This document shows, piece after piece, positions 8,582 to 17,256 of a stretch of DNA of 64,000 bases. How positions within the stretch are numbered: position 1 is the stretch's first letter; the number at the start of each line of letters is the position of its first letter. The translations under genes were made by a program, and so were the position numbers. Source of the DNA: Neolewinella maritima. GTDB taxonomy: Bacteria > Bacteroidota > Bacteroidia > Chitinophagales > Saprospiraceae. The notes beneath the pieces were generated by a model that did not search any database, was not told the origin of the DNA, and was given only the letters and a program-made list of their open reading frames with translations. The DNA is taken from positions 1,364,001-1,428,000 of the forward strand of contig NZ_CAKLPZ010000001.1 in assembly GCF_923081025.1 (NCBI RefSeq), read 5' to 3'.

Positions 8582-8618
8582 AGTGTTAGGTTTAAGCTTG
8601 GCCTGTTTCTGTAGTCGG

Positions 8619-11600
8619 CTAGAAGCCAAGACGCAGGTTCACACCAAACGTACGCGTGGTGGGAGGGCTATTGAATTCAATACCAGCTCCATCACTAGCC
8701 GAACCGAAGAGGTTGGTTTCAGGATCGATGTGGGGAATTTCACTGTACAGAATCGCTAGGTTACGCGCCTCTACACCCAGGGTAATCGTCTGGAACGGCA
8801 CCTTAGAGAGGACCGAAGAGGGAATCGTGTAATTCAGCGCGATCTCACGCAGCTTGATGAAGCTGGCGTCGAAGATGCTGTACTCAGTGATGCCACCATC
8901 GGAGTAATTCTGCCAGAAAGCCTGGGCCGTCACGGGAATGTCGTTAGGACGTACCGTTCCGTCAGCTTCCTCGATAAATGCGCCCCGATCGATAAATGAT
9001 CCGTCGCGACCAATTGCGGTTTCTGCGGCCAGACCGCTGGACCGAAGATCGGCCACGGTGTTGGAGAACAGTAAACCACCCTGGCGGTAGTCAAACGTGA
9101 ACCGGAGGTTTACGCCCTTGAATGTCATGTTGTTGGTCCAGCCCGCAATGAAGTCGGGGAATACATCACCGATGCGCTCATTGTCACCAGCACTGCGCAG
9201 GCCCGTCTCGGAGCTTACCAGTACGCGCTGATCGGCTAGGGCCAGGCTGCTGTCGGCCTCTACCCGTTGGAATGTGTTGGCGTACAGGCCGAAGCTCTCG
9301 CCGGGCTCCGCCACAATCTGCAGGCTGTTAAAGCCGGAGTTGATGACCAAGCGATCGGTACCGGGGCTCAGCGCCTCTACCACAAAGCGGTTGCGGGTGA
9401 AGGTGATCAGGGAGTTGTACGTGAAAGCCTCTGTCTTGATCGGCGTGAGATTCAGCGTAATTTCGAAGCCCTTGTTGCTGGTCTCACCAACGTTGAGGCG
9501 CTGGAACGAGAATCCAGTGGATTCAGGAATCGGCACGGCAAGGATCTGATCCTCAGTAGTGACGTTATAGTACGTAAAGTCTAGTCCGAAGCGACCGTTA
9601 AAGAACTGTAGTTCAGTACCGATCTCGAAGCTCTGGACACTCTCGGGACGAAGCGCCTCGGGGGGAATCGTACCGGGGCCGGAGAAAGCCAGGCGACCGT
9701 CGAATGGGAAACTCGTACCCGTACCGAATTGGCCGAAGGCCGTGGTCTGAGGGAAGTAATTGAAGGCCAGTTGGTACGGATTGGTGTCGCCACCTACTTC
9801 TGCATAGCTAGTCCGGATCTTACCAAAACTCAGAATACCATCGTCGATTTTGAGCGCATCGGTGAAGATGAAGCTCAAACCGGCGGAGGGGTAGAAGTAG
9901 CTGTTGTTGTCCAGGGGCAGGGTAGAAGAAAAGTCATTCCGGCCCGTCAGGTTAAGCGACAAGTAGTCACGGAAGGTGAAGGTGATATCACCGTACACAC
10001 CAAACAGACGACGCTCGCTGAAACTATTGGATACGTTATTGACCTCTGCGTTACCCGTGCTGAAGAGCTGATCGACGGTCAGGTTGACTGCCTGGTTCTG
10101 CAGCCGCTCGAAGACCCGCGTGTTGTAGTTGAAACCTACGATGGCCTTGACGAAGATGTCGTCCGTCAGGTTATTGCCGGCAGTAGCCAGGAAGTTGTAG
10201 TCCAACTGACGCTGCTCGATGCGGTCATCGGTGAAGTCACCCTGTACCCGACCGAGGGTACCCTTGCGGTTGGAGCGAAAACGATTGTCCGCGATAAAGT
10301 CCACACCCAGGCGGCCCGTGAAGGATAGCCAGAACAGCGGTTCGTACGTCAGGGCGAAGTTTCCGAATACACGGTCTACTTCGGTATTGAATTGGTTCTC
10401 CAGTGCGACCCAGTAGGGGTTGTTGGTTGTTTCCGATAGGGAGTTCAGCTGCTCACCCACACCCGAAGATTCGTCAATGTAATTGCGAATCTGGTTCAGG
10501 TCGAGGTTGCGCGGGAAACCGTTGATGATGGGCACCAGTACGTTAGGGTCGTTACCACCCTGTGCTACGCGACCACCTGAAGTAGTACGTACGAGGTTGA
10601 TACCGAAGCTAGAACTGATCTTCTGGTCAAACTTCTGCCCGGCATTCAGGCCAAGTGTAATCCGGTCAAGCTCCGAGCCCGGGAAGATACCTTCCTGGTT
10701 CAGGGCCGTAGCACTGAAGCGGTAGTTGCTCTTCTCGCTACCTCCGCCGATGGCGAGGTTGTTGATCAGGGTGCTACCCGTCTCGTAGAAGTCCTTGACG
10801 TTGTCGGGGTAAGCCTGTAGGGCCACCGTTTCACCACCCAGGTTTTCTACCTGCTGTCCTTCAATACGTGGACCCCAACCGTTTAGGTTATCCAGGTCGT
10901 AGCGGCCATTCGTTCCCTGCGCGTACTCGTTCTGGAAGTCAGGAAGACGCAGCGGGGTGTCGGCACGGTAAGTAGAGTTGAAGGTGATGTTTGCCCGGTT
11001 ACCCTTGCCACCTTTCTTAGTAGTGACGATGATAGCACCATTGGCTGCACGGCTACCGTAGAGGGCAGCTGCATTAGCACCCTTCAGGACGCTGATACTT
11101 TCGATGTCATCGGGGTTGATGTCCTGCGCCCGGTTACCGGTGTCAAAACCACCAGTGATCTGGCTACCCGTAGTAACGTTGTTATCGAAGATGGGTACAC
11201 CGTCTACTACCCACAGGGGGTTGTTGTTGCCGGACAGCGAGTTTACACCGCGGATCAGGATCTTAGTCGATCCACCCAGATTACCACTCTGCTGCGAAAT
11301 CTGTACACCGGAAACCTTACCCTGCAGTGAGTTCACTACGTTGGTTTCCCGTACGGTACCTACTTCGTCACCCGAGATGGTGGCTACCGAGTAGCCTAGC
11401 TCGCGTTTTTGCCGCTCGATACCCTGTGCGGTAACTACCACTTCGTCAAGGCTGGTAGAGCCTTCGAGCATGGTGATGTCGTACACTTTCTGACCGACGA
11501 TGACCGGCACGGACATGGTCTCAAAACCCGTGTAGCTGATCGTCATCGTTTCGGTGTTGGCGGGCACCTCAAGCGTAAAGTTGCCGTCGATGTCGGTAAC

Positions 11601-11750
11601 GGTTCCAGAGGTGGTACCGTCGACCAAAATGGAGGCGCCGATGAGGGGTACACCATCTCCATCGGAGATGGTACCGGTGATGCCCTGCGCCTGCAGGGCG
11701 GTCAGACCGCCGAGCAGCAAGACCACAAGTAAAAGTCTAAATCGATCCAT
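8619..11750 (-). CDS. SusC/RagA-type TonB-dependent outer membrane transporter
   Basis: This 1043-residue protein has a signal peptide (residues 1-21, ending LQAQG), an N-terminal carboxypeptidase-regulatory-like beta domain (GTISDGDGVPLIGASILVDG, about 26-45), a TonB-box region near SLDEVVVTAQGIERQKRELG, and the plug domain with the family signature ILIRGVNSLSGNNNPLWVVDG. A long beta-barrel follows and ends in the aromatic C-terminus NLRLGF. SusC proteins import SusD-bound ligands across the outer membrane using TonB energy. It is the first gene of the susC-susD-lipoprotein operon. The roughly 190-nt leader to the candidate promoter at 11939-11946 leaves room for post-transcriptional control. 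Confidence 0.95.
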   Translation of the reverse strand: MDRFRLLLVVLLLGGLTALQAQGITGTISDGDGVPLIGASILVDGTTSGTVTDIDGNFTLEVPANTETMTISYTGFETMSVPVIVGQKVYDITMLEGSTSLDEVVVTAQGIERQKRELGYSVATISGDEVGTVRETNVVNSLQGKVSGVQISQQSGNLGGSTKILIRGVNSLSGNNNPLWVVDGVPIFDNNVTTGSQITGGFDTGNRAQDINPDDIESISVLKGANAAALYGSRAANGAIIVTTKKGGKGNRANITFNSTYRADTPLRLPDFQNEYAQGTNGRYDLDNLNGWGPRIEGQQVENLGGETVALQAYPDNVKDFYETGSTLINNLAIGGGSEKSNYRFSATALNQEGIFPGSELDRITLGLNAGQKFDQKISSSFGINLVRTTSGGRVAQGGNDPNVLVPIINGFPRNLDLNQIRNYIDESSGVGEQLNSLSETTNNPYWVALENQFNTEVDRVFGNFALTYEPLFWLSFTGRLGVDFIADNRFRSNRKGTLGRVQGDFTDDRIEQRQLDYNFLATAGNNLTDDIFVKAIVGFNYNTRVFERLQNQAVNLTVDQLFSTGNAEVNNVSNSFSERRLFGVYGDITFTFRDYLSLNLTGRNDFSSTLPLDNNSYFYPSAGLSFIFTDALKIDDGILSFGKIRTSYAEVGGDTNPYQLAFNYFPQTTAFGQFGTGTSFPFDGRLAFSGPGTIPPEALRPESVQSFEIGTELQFFNGRFGLDFTYYNVTTEDQILAVPIPESTGFSFQRLNVGETSNKGFEITLNLTPIKTEAFTYNSLITFTRNRFVVEALSPGTDRLVINSGFNSLQIVAEPGESFGLYANTFQRVEADSSLALADQRVLVSSETGLRSAGDNERIGDVFPDFIAGWTNNMTFKGVNLRFTFDYRQGGLLFSNTVADLRSSGLAAETAIGRDGSFIDRGAFIEEADGTVRPNDIPVTAQAFWQNYSDGGITEYSIFDASFIKLREIALNYTIPSSVLSKVPFQTITLGVEARNLAILYSEIPHIDPETNLFGSASDGAGIEFNSPPTTRTFGVNLRLGF

Positions 11751-12111
11751 AATTTGAAATTGTTAGCGAGTAATTCGATGACTTCGTCTCAGCATACGGG
11801 CAGCCGTTCACCAGCCCCGTAAGACTGTTGGTGCATTGATTGTTACAACAATGTGGGATACGGTTTGCGACGACGGCGCGGTATACTGGGGAGAGGAAGT
11901 TGATTAAGGGCCACCGGACAGAGGAGTGCCGGATGGTGCAAAAGTAACAAAACTCTAACGGTATGCGACCTACGTTCGCTGCCTACGGCTAAATTCCGCT
12001 GCTTTTTACCTAGCTATCTCAGAAGGTGCCAAATAAAATTTTGGTGTTTAAACCAATAGTACGGTTGATGAGCAAGATCAGCCGATCTGCGAATATCCAG
12101 TGACTCACTTA
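11751..12111. other. Leader and promoter region of the susC operon
   Basis: This 361-bp gap between polX and susC holds no supported gene. On the minus strand TACTTTTG (11946-11939) matches TAnnTTTG and is the best promoter candidate for susC, which would give a leader of about 180-190 nt. No -33 TTG is obvious. The part next to the polX end is noticeably more A+T-rich (around 12010-12070) than the coding DNA around it. Confidence 0.45.
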
Positions 12112-13758
12112 CTACCCATTCAGGTGCTTCGAAAATTCTGTTAGCGAACGAGCACTTAAGCAGTCTGCCGCAGTCAACCCGCCCTTGCGCGCGGCAAGCA
12201 CTCCGTAGCGGATATCATCGATCCCGGCCGTACTGTGCGCATCCGGATCGATGGCCACCAGCACACCGCGCTCCCGGGCGTAGGGAATCCAGGTCCAGTC
12301 GAGGTCCAGCCGGTACGGGTTGGCGTTCAACTCAATAGCTACACCGTGCTCGGCACAGGCGTCAATGACGCGGCGGTGGTCGATGGGGTACCCCTCCCGG
12401 CTCAGTAAGAGCCGCCCCGTCGGGTGACCTAAGATGGTCGTGAAGGGATTACTGATCGCATTCAGTAAGCGTTCCGTAGCCCGCGCTTCGTCCATACTAA
12501 GCGTGCTGTGCACGGAGGCAATCACCAGATCGAAGCCCGCCAGTAGCTCATCCGTGTAGTCCAGCCTACCATCGCTCAGTATGTCGCACTCGATACTTTT
12601 AAAGATGCGGAAGGGGGCCAGCTCGGCGTTCAGCGCATCGATTTCCGCCCACTGCTCGCGTACCCGTGCCTCGTCCAGCCCGTTGGCGTAGAAGGCCGCG
12701 CGACTGTGATCGCTCATCACCAGGTATTCGTAGTCGCGCTCCCGGGCGGCCAGCGCCATATCCCGTACCGAGTGGATGCCATCACTGTAGGTAGAGTGGG
12801 TATGGATCACCCCCCGGATGTCCGACTCCTCGATCAGTTGTGGTAGCTCACCCGTAAGCGCCAGCTCCAGCACCCAGTCGGACTCGCGCAGCTCAGGGGG
12901 AATACTTGGCACCTGCGCACGCGCCCACACCTCATGTTCATCGGGCAGATCGGTGAAGTCGCGGTTTGGAAAGCGATCGATGAAGGCGCGCAGAAACTCG
13001 GGGCTGCCTGTATGCCTGAATTGCTTGCTGCCAAAGTTTTCGGCCGTGCAGTGGTGGAGCGTGACGGGGTAGTCGTCTACCGAGCCCATCGTTTTCTCGT
13101 CCGTTTGCTCCCGTATCTCCAGACCCGCTATACGGGGCGCGAGCGCGGGTGCCAGGGTAGTGAGAACGGAGACCGTAGACAGGGTAGGGCAGGCACGGCG
13201 GTACGCCCCCGTGGTCTCGAAGTGCTCGTCGGGAAAGGCCGTGCGCAGCTGCAGCAGCAGAGCGTCCGCTACCCGTTCGAGTGTACGGTAGTGGAACTGG
13301 CCACGGCTGCGTTGCAAAAACTCCAGTTTCTGGCGTAGGCTCTCCTGCGTCTTCAGGCCGAACCCCTTGAGCTCCACCAGCCGGTTTTCGTTGATGGCGT
13401 AGAGGAGTTGTCCTACGGTAGTGACCCCGAGTCCGTCCCATACGGCTTTGACCTTTTTGGGGCCGAAGCCGCTGATGTGCAGCATTTCGCGGATGCCCTC
13501 CGGCGTCTGGGCGCGCCACGTTTCGAGGGTTTCCATGCGACCGGTGGTGGCTAGTTCGTGGATCTTGCCGGCGATGGCTTTGCCTACTCCTTCCAGTTGT
13601 TGCAGCTGTGCTTCTGACATACCGGACAGGTCACGCTCGTCCTTGCGCAGCTTGTTGTACGCGTTGGTGTAGCTGCGGATCTTGAAGGGGTTATCGCCGT
13701 ATAGCTCCATGAGCTTGGCTAGCTCGCGGAAGTGGCGGGCGATCTCCGGGTTGGTCAT
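12112..13758 (-). CDS. polX: PolX-type protein with PHP exonuclease domain and degenerate polymerase site
   Basis: The 548-residue product has the PolX layout: N-terminal helix-hairpin-helix DNA-binding region (EGVGKAIAGKIHEL near 56-69; ISGFGPKKVKAVWDGLG near 95-111), a family-X polymerase core, and a C-terminal PHP phosphoesterase domain. The PHP metal site looks intact, with H319-x-H321 in GVIHTHSTYSDG, then SDHS, a later IECDIL and the final DPDAHS. In the palm, however, the canonical GS-x-RR...DxD motif reads GAYRR (184-188) with T195-V196-S197 in place of Asp-x-Asp, and the later TGSxxHN motif is TGSPEF. Nucleotide transfer is therefore probably lost and the protein is likely a repair exonuclease or phosphoesterase. 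TACCTTTG ends 4 nt before the ATG. Confidence 0.9.
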   Translation of the reverse strand: MTNPEIARHFRELAKLMELYGDNPFKIRSYTNAYNKLRKDERDLSGMSEAQLQQLEGVGKAIAGKIHELATTGRMETLETWRAQTPEGIREMLHISGFGPKKVKAVWDGLGVTTVGQLLYAINENRLVELKGFGLKTQESLRQKLEFLQRSRGQFHYRTLERVADALLLQLRTAFPDEHFETTGAYRRACPTLSTVSVLTTLAPALAPRIAGLEIREQTDEKTMGSVDDYPVTLHHCTAENFGSKQFRHTGSPEFLRAFIDRFPNRDFTDLPDEHEVWARAQVPSIPPELRESDWVLELALTGELPQLIEESDIRGVIHTHSTYSDGIHSVRDMALAARERDYEYLVMSDHSRAAFYANGLDEARVREQWAEIDALNAELAPFRIFKSIECDILSDGRLDYTDELLAGFDLVIASVHSTLSMDEARATERLLNAISNPFTTILGHPTGRLLLSREGYPIDHRRVIDACAEHGVAIELNANPYRLDLDWTWIPYARERGVLVAIDPDAHSTAGIDDIRYGVLAARKGGLTAADCLSARSLTEFSKHLNG

Positions 13759-13762
13759 GGGC

Positions 13763-13770
13763 CAAAGGTA
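13763..13770 (-). promoter_or_regulatory. Promoter -7 element of polX
   Basis: TACCTTTG on the minus strand is an exact TAnnTTTG match in the 14-nt gap between the preceding oxidoreductase stop and the polX ATG. Only GCCC separates it from the start codon, so any transcript from it would be essentially leaderless. Confidence 0.5.
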
Positions 13771-13772
13771 AC

Positions 13773-15134
13773 TTAGCCCAGCATGGACTTGACCGTCGAA
13801 CAGGCGGTGGGGTAGGTGTACAGCAGTTTGCGTAGTCTGGATACCCGGGTTTTCTCTTTGATCGCCAGGTACAGCATATTGATCATCTCGGGTGCGCCGG
13901 GACCCAACAGGTGGGCGCCCAACAGAATATCCCGCTCTGTATCGACGAACAGTTTATAGGCGTATACCGGACTGTTAAGGTGTCGGGCGTGGTAGGAGTC
14001 GGTGATGTCCTTGTGGAATACTTCGACGGTATGGCCGGCCGGCAGCTTCTCATATTCCTTGGCGGTCATCCCTACGGAGGCCATGCCCGGTAGGCAGAAG
14101 GCCACGGTGGGGATCGGGTAATAGTCAGCTGACTCATCCCCGCCCTCGAACAGGTTTGCGTTGACGATGGATGCCTCGTAGCCGCCTACCGGAGTGAGCG
14201 GCAGGCCGCTGTCGCTGCAGTCGCCAATGGCGTAAACGTGCGCCAAATTGGTCCGCAGCTTCGTGTCGACCTTGATCTTCTTCGAGTCCGTGTAGCCGAT
14301 GCCGGCGGCGTCGAGCTGTAGCTTTTTAGTATTGGGGACGCGACCGGCGCAGTGGAGTACGCGGTCGGTGGTCAGTGTGGTCAGCTTACCATCTTCATCC
14401 TCTACATCTACCTCGAAGCGGTCACCTTTTTCGCGAACGGCCGTCGCCTTACTGTTGAGCTGGAACTTCATGCCCCGCCGCTGGTCGGACTCGAGTAAGA
14501 GGCGGGACAGGTCGTTGTCGAATTTATCCAGCGGTACGGACTCGGAGACGATCAGGGTCACGCGGCAACCCAGCGCGCCGGCGACGTGAGCGGATTCCGT
14601 GCCGATGTAGCCCCCTCCGATGATGATCATCTCGGCGGGTAAGTCGTCCATCTCCAGGAAGTCATCGCTGGTGTAGAGGAATTCATTGCCGGGTATATCC
14701 AGGGGGGCGGGCTTCATGCCTGTGGCCAGCACGATAGTTTCTGCCTTGAGCTGCTCATCGCCGACCTGCATGACGTGGGGATCTACGAAGGCGGCATATT
14801 CACGGTATACTTCGATACCGTGTTCCTTCATCTTCTTGCGCGCGCCCTCGGGAACCGGCTCGGTAAAGGTCCGCTTCCAGGCCATCAGATCGGGCCAACT
14901 AAAACCGGGGGCGGAGGTGAAGCCCTTACCCCGTAGCCGGTCTACGTGAAACATTGCCTCGGCGGCGGCGTGAAGGACCAATTTTGGGTCGCAGCCCCGT
15001 AGCGGACAGGTGCCTCCGTACGCACGTCCTTCGGTGATGGCAACGGTTTTGCCGGCTTTTGCGGCGGCGATGGCCACGGATTCACCGGCTGCGCCGGCCC
15101 CTACGACCAACACATCAAATTCCTTTACTGACAT
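13773..15134 (-). CDS. Flavin disulfide-reductase-like oxidoreductase lacking the catalytic His-Glu pair
   Basis: This 453-residue protein has the glutathione reductase/dihydrolipoamide dehydrogenase fold. It shows the N-terminal FAD Rossmann motif VVGAGAAGES (residues 10-19), the redox-active pair C43-x4-C48 in GGTCPLRGCDPK, the NAD(P)H motif IIGGGYIGTESA, and the second FAD motif YAIGDC. The C-terminal interface helix, which normally carries HPT..E with the catalytic base, reads Y441-P-T-A-C-S446, so both His and Glu are replaced. It probably reduces a substrate other than a classical thiol disulfide, or works differently. It lies between ypdA and polX on the same strand. The electron acceptor is unknown. 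Confidence 0.88.
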   Translation of the reverse strand: MSVKEFDVLVVGAGAAGESVAIAAAKAGKTVAITEGRAYGGTCPLRGCDPKLVLHAAAEAMFHVDRLRGKGFTSAPGFSWPDLMAWKRTFTEPVPEGARKKMKEHGIEVYREYAAFVDPHVMQVGDEQLKAETIVLATGMKPAPLDIPGNEFLYTSDDFLEMDDLPAEMIIIGGGYIGTESAHVAGALGCRVTLIVSESVPLDKFDNDLSRLLLESDQRRGMKFQLNSKATAVREKGDRFEVDVEDEDGKLTTLTTDRVLHCAGRVPNTKKLQLDAAGIGYTDSKKIKVDTKLRTNLAHVYAIGDCSDSGLPLTPVGGYEASIVNANLFEGGDESADYYPIPTVAFCLPGMASVGMTAKEYEKLPAGHTVEVFHKDITDSYHARHLNSPVYAYKLFVDTERDILLGAHLLGPGAPEMINMLYLAIKEKTRVSRLRKLLYTYPTACSTVKSMLG

Positions 15135-15189
15135 ACGGATAGTTTCTTAACACTCAAAGGGTGTAAGCGGGTGGCACCCCCAAATGTTG

Positions 15190-16158
15190 TCAGCTCAGTA
15201 CGGATTGCCCCTGAATCGCTTCGACGATGATGTCGCCGTGGTCGCGCGTATTTTCGATGAACAGTTTACTGGTCTGCTTGCCGCCACAGGCTACGCCGGC
15301 CATATATACACCCGGCAGCAGGGTTTCCAGGGTGTCGGGGTTAAAGATGGGCTTGCATACATCCGCATCTTCCACCGGAAGTCCCAATCGCTCAAACAGG
15401 GCAAAATTGGGCTGGTAGCCGGTCATGGCCAGTACGAAATCGTTTGGCAGCCTCACCTGGCCATCCGGGGTGCCGAGTACTACGGTATCCGTTTGGATCT
15501 CGTCCGTAGTCGTATTAAAGTAAGCGGTGATGCTTCCCTCCTTGATGCGATTCTCAATGTCGGGTTTGATCCAGTACTTGACCCGGTCGCTGATCTCCCC
15601 ACCGCGCACCGCCATAGTCACCTGGGCCCCTTTGCGCCAGCACTCAAGGGCCGCATCGCAGGCGGAGTTGGCTGCACCGATGACGAGCACGTCCTGACCG
15701 ATGTAGGCGTGAGGGTCGTTGTAATAGTGGCGGACTTTGGGGAGGTCTTCCCCGGGAATGTTCAGCTTGCGGGGTGTGTCGTAAAAACCTGTTGCTACCA
15801 CTACGTTACGGCTAGGGTAGGTAGCCTTGCGGGTTTCTACAGCATAGCCTCCCTCAATGGCCCGCATGCGCTCGACACCTTCGTACAGCTTGATGTCCAG
15901 GTCGAAGTGCTGGATCAGGCGGCGGTAGTACTCCAGCGCCTCGGTCCGCGTCGGCTTATCCATATGACTGATGAAGGGGGTATCCTGGATCTCCAGCTTC
16001 AGGGAGGTACTGAAGAAGGTCATGTTGACCGGGAAGTTGAACAGGCTGTTGGCGATTACGCCCTTCTCCAGAATAAGGTACCGCAGCCCGGCCCGCTTCG
16101 CGCTGATGGCGGCATTAATGCCGGAGGGGCCACCGCCGATGATGATCAGATCGTACAT
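15190..16158 (-). CDS. ypdA: YpdA-type putative bacillithiol disulfide reductase
   Basis: This 322-residue flavoprotein resembles thioredoxin reductase but lacks its CxxC pair. The FAD motif IIIGGGPSGINAAI is at residues 5-18, the NADPH motif VIGAANSACDAAL in the middle, and the segment FNFPVNMTFFSTS is characteristic of YpdA. Family knowledge: YpdA (Bdr) reduces oxidised bacillithiol with NADPH, and some Bacteroidota make bacillithiol. The frame is open far upstream, but the ATG at 16158 gives the family N-terminus; the extra 142 codons run antisense over the start of the polyprenyl synthase gene. TTAGTTTG, one base off TAnnTTTG, ends 3 nt before this ATG. Bacillithiol synthesis genes are not in the window. 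Confidence 0.87.
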   Translation of the reverse strand: MYDLIIIGGGPSGINAAISAKRAGLRYLILEKGVIANSLFNFPVNMTFFSTSLKLEIQDTPFISHMDKPTRTEALEYYRRLIQHFDLDIKLYEGVERMRAIEGGYAVETRKATYPSRNVVVATGFYDTPRKLNIPGEDLPKVRHYYNDPHAYIGQDVLVIGAANSACDAALECWRKGAQVTMAVRGGEISDRVKYWIKPDIENRIKEGSITAYFNTTTDEIQTDTVVLGTPDGQVRLPNDFVLAMTGYQPNFALFERLGLPVEDADVCKPIFNPDTLETLLPGVYMAGVACGGKQTSKLFIENTRDHGDIIVEAIQGQSVLS

Positions 16159-16223
16159 AGGCAAACTAACGCGGGCCGGTGCGAGTGGTTGTCCCCGTCG
16201 CCCCGTCGTGGAGCCTGACTTCG

Positions 16224-16231
16224 TATGTTTG
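16224..16231 (+). promoter_or_regulatory. Promoter -7 element of the polyprenyl synthase gene
   Basis: TATGTTTG is an exact TAnnTTTG match 21 nt upstream of the ATG at 16253, in the 94-bp divergent gap to ypdA. No clear -33 TTG is present at normal spacing. Confidence 0.5.
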
Positions 16232-16252
16232 CCCCACCCTAGCTTAGCCCCC

Positions 16253-17251
16253 ATGCAGCCGTCCACCGTACGCACCCTTTCCGACCTCCGTGAACGCTTC
16301 GTCGAGCAGCTCGCCGACGTAGCCGCGGACCGCCAACCCAGGGGGCTGTACGAACCCATTGAATACATCCTCCGTATTGGTGGCAAACGCGTCCGCCCCC
16401 TGTTGGCCCTGCTCGCCGCGCGCATCTGTGGGGACGACGAAGAACTGCGCGCCGGTATGCCCGTAGCCCTGGCTGTAGAAACGTTCCACAACTTCACCTT
16501 GCTGCATGACGACATCATGGACGATAGTCCACTGCGTCGGGGCCAGCCTACCGTACACGAGCGATGGGACGTCAATACCGCCATTCTGAGCGGTGATCTG
16601 ATGCTTATCCAGGCCTACGAGCACCTGTGTGCGGTGCCGGTCAGGGGCCGCATTGCCGACCTACTCTGCACCTTCAACCGGGTGGCCACGGGGGTCTGTG
16701 AGGGACAGCAATTCGACGTCGACTTCGAAGTTCGCCACGATGTAAGCATCGAGGATTACCTGCACATGATCGAGCTCAAGACCGCCGTGCTACTGGGCGG
16801 AGCACTCGAACTCGGGGCACTGGCAGCGGGTGCCTCCGCGGAGACGGCAAGTCACCTATACGCGTTTGGTCGCCTGACTGGCCTGGCCTTTCAGCTCCAC
16901 GACGATCTGCTGGACACCTTCGGCGATGGGGTAGAAACCGGTAAGCTGACCGGCAATGACATCATTCGGAACAAGAAGACCTTCCTGTACCTCAAGACGC
17001 TGGAGGGACTCAACCATACGGATAAACAGGAGCTGATCCACTGGTTCAGTCATTCACCCGCCGACCCCGCCACTAAAGTAGCCCGTGTGACTGCCCTGAT
17101 GCAACAAGGAGATGTGCCGCAGCTCGTCGCCCAGCTTCGCGATGAGTTCCAGGCCGAGGCCTACGCTCATTTGGACGAGGTGAAGGGTAACCCACGGTAC
17201 AAACAGGTCCTGCGCGAGCTCACCGAGAACCTGCTCCAGCGTAACAGCTAG
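16253..17251 (+). CDS. Polyprenyl (octaprenyl-type) diphosphate synthase
   Basis: This 332-residue class I trans-isoprenyl diphosphate synthase condenses IPP units onto an allylic primer to build a long chain, most likely the menaquinone side chain in this phylum. It shows GGKRVRP (43-49), the first Asp-rich motif DDIMD (86-90) followed by RRGQPT, and the second HDDLLD (216-221) with downstream GNDIIRNKKT. The chain-length region before DDIMD carries no bulky Tyr that would limit the product to C15. The frame is open upstream to 15971, but that part is antisense to ypdA. The start at 16253 gives a normal N-terminus after a TATGTTTG promoter element. The next gene on the other strand ends 5 nt away. 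Confidence 0.92.
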   Translation: MQPSTVRTLSDLRERFVEQLADVAADRQPRGLYEPIEYILRIGGKRVRPLLALLAARICGDDEELRAGMPVALAVETFHNFTLLHDDIMDDSPLRRGQPTVHERWDVNTAILSGDLMLIQAYEHLCAVPVRGRIADLLCTFNRVATGVCEGQQFDVDFEVRHDVSIEDYLHMIELKTAVLLGGALELGALAAGASAETASHLYAFGRLTGLAFQLHDDLLDTFGDGVETGKLTGNDIIRNKKTFLYLKTLEGLNHTDKQELIHWFSHSPADPATKVARVTALMQQGDVPQLVAQLRDEFQAEAYAHLDEVKGNPRYKQVLRELTENLLQRNS

Positions 17252-17256
17252 GCAGT

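Noticed and set aside
15184-16218. Plus-strand open frame of 344 codons
   Set aside because: It is the complement of ypdA and lacks any recognisable motif.
15971-16252. Longer N-terminus for the polyprenyl synthase
   Set aside because: It runs antisense through ypdA and over the TATGTTTG promoter element; the ATG at 16253 gives the family N-terminus.
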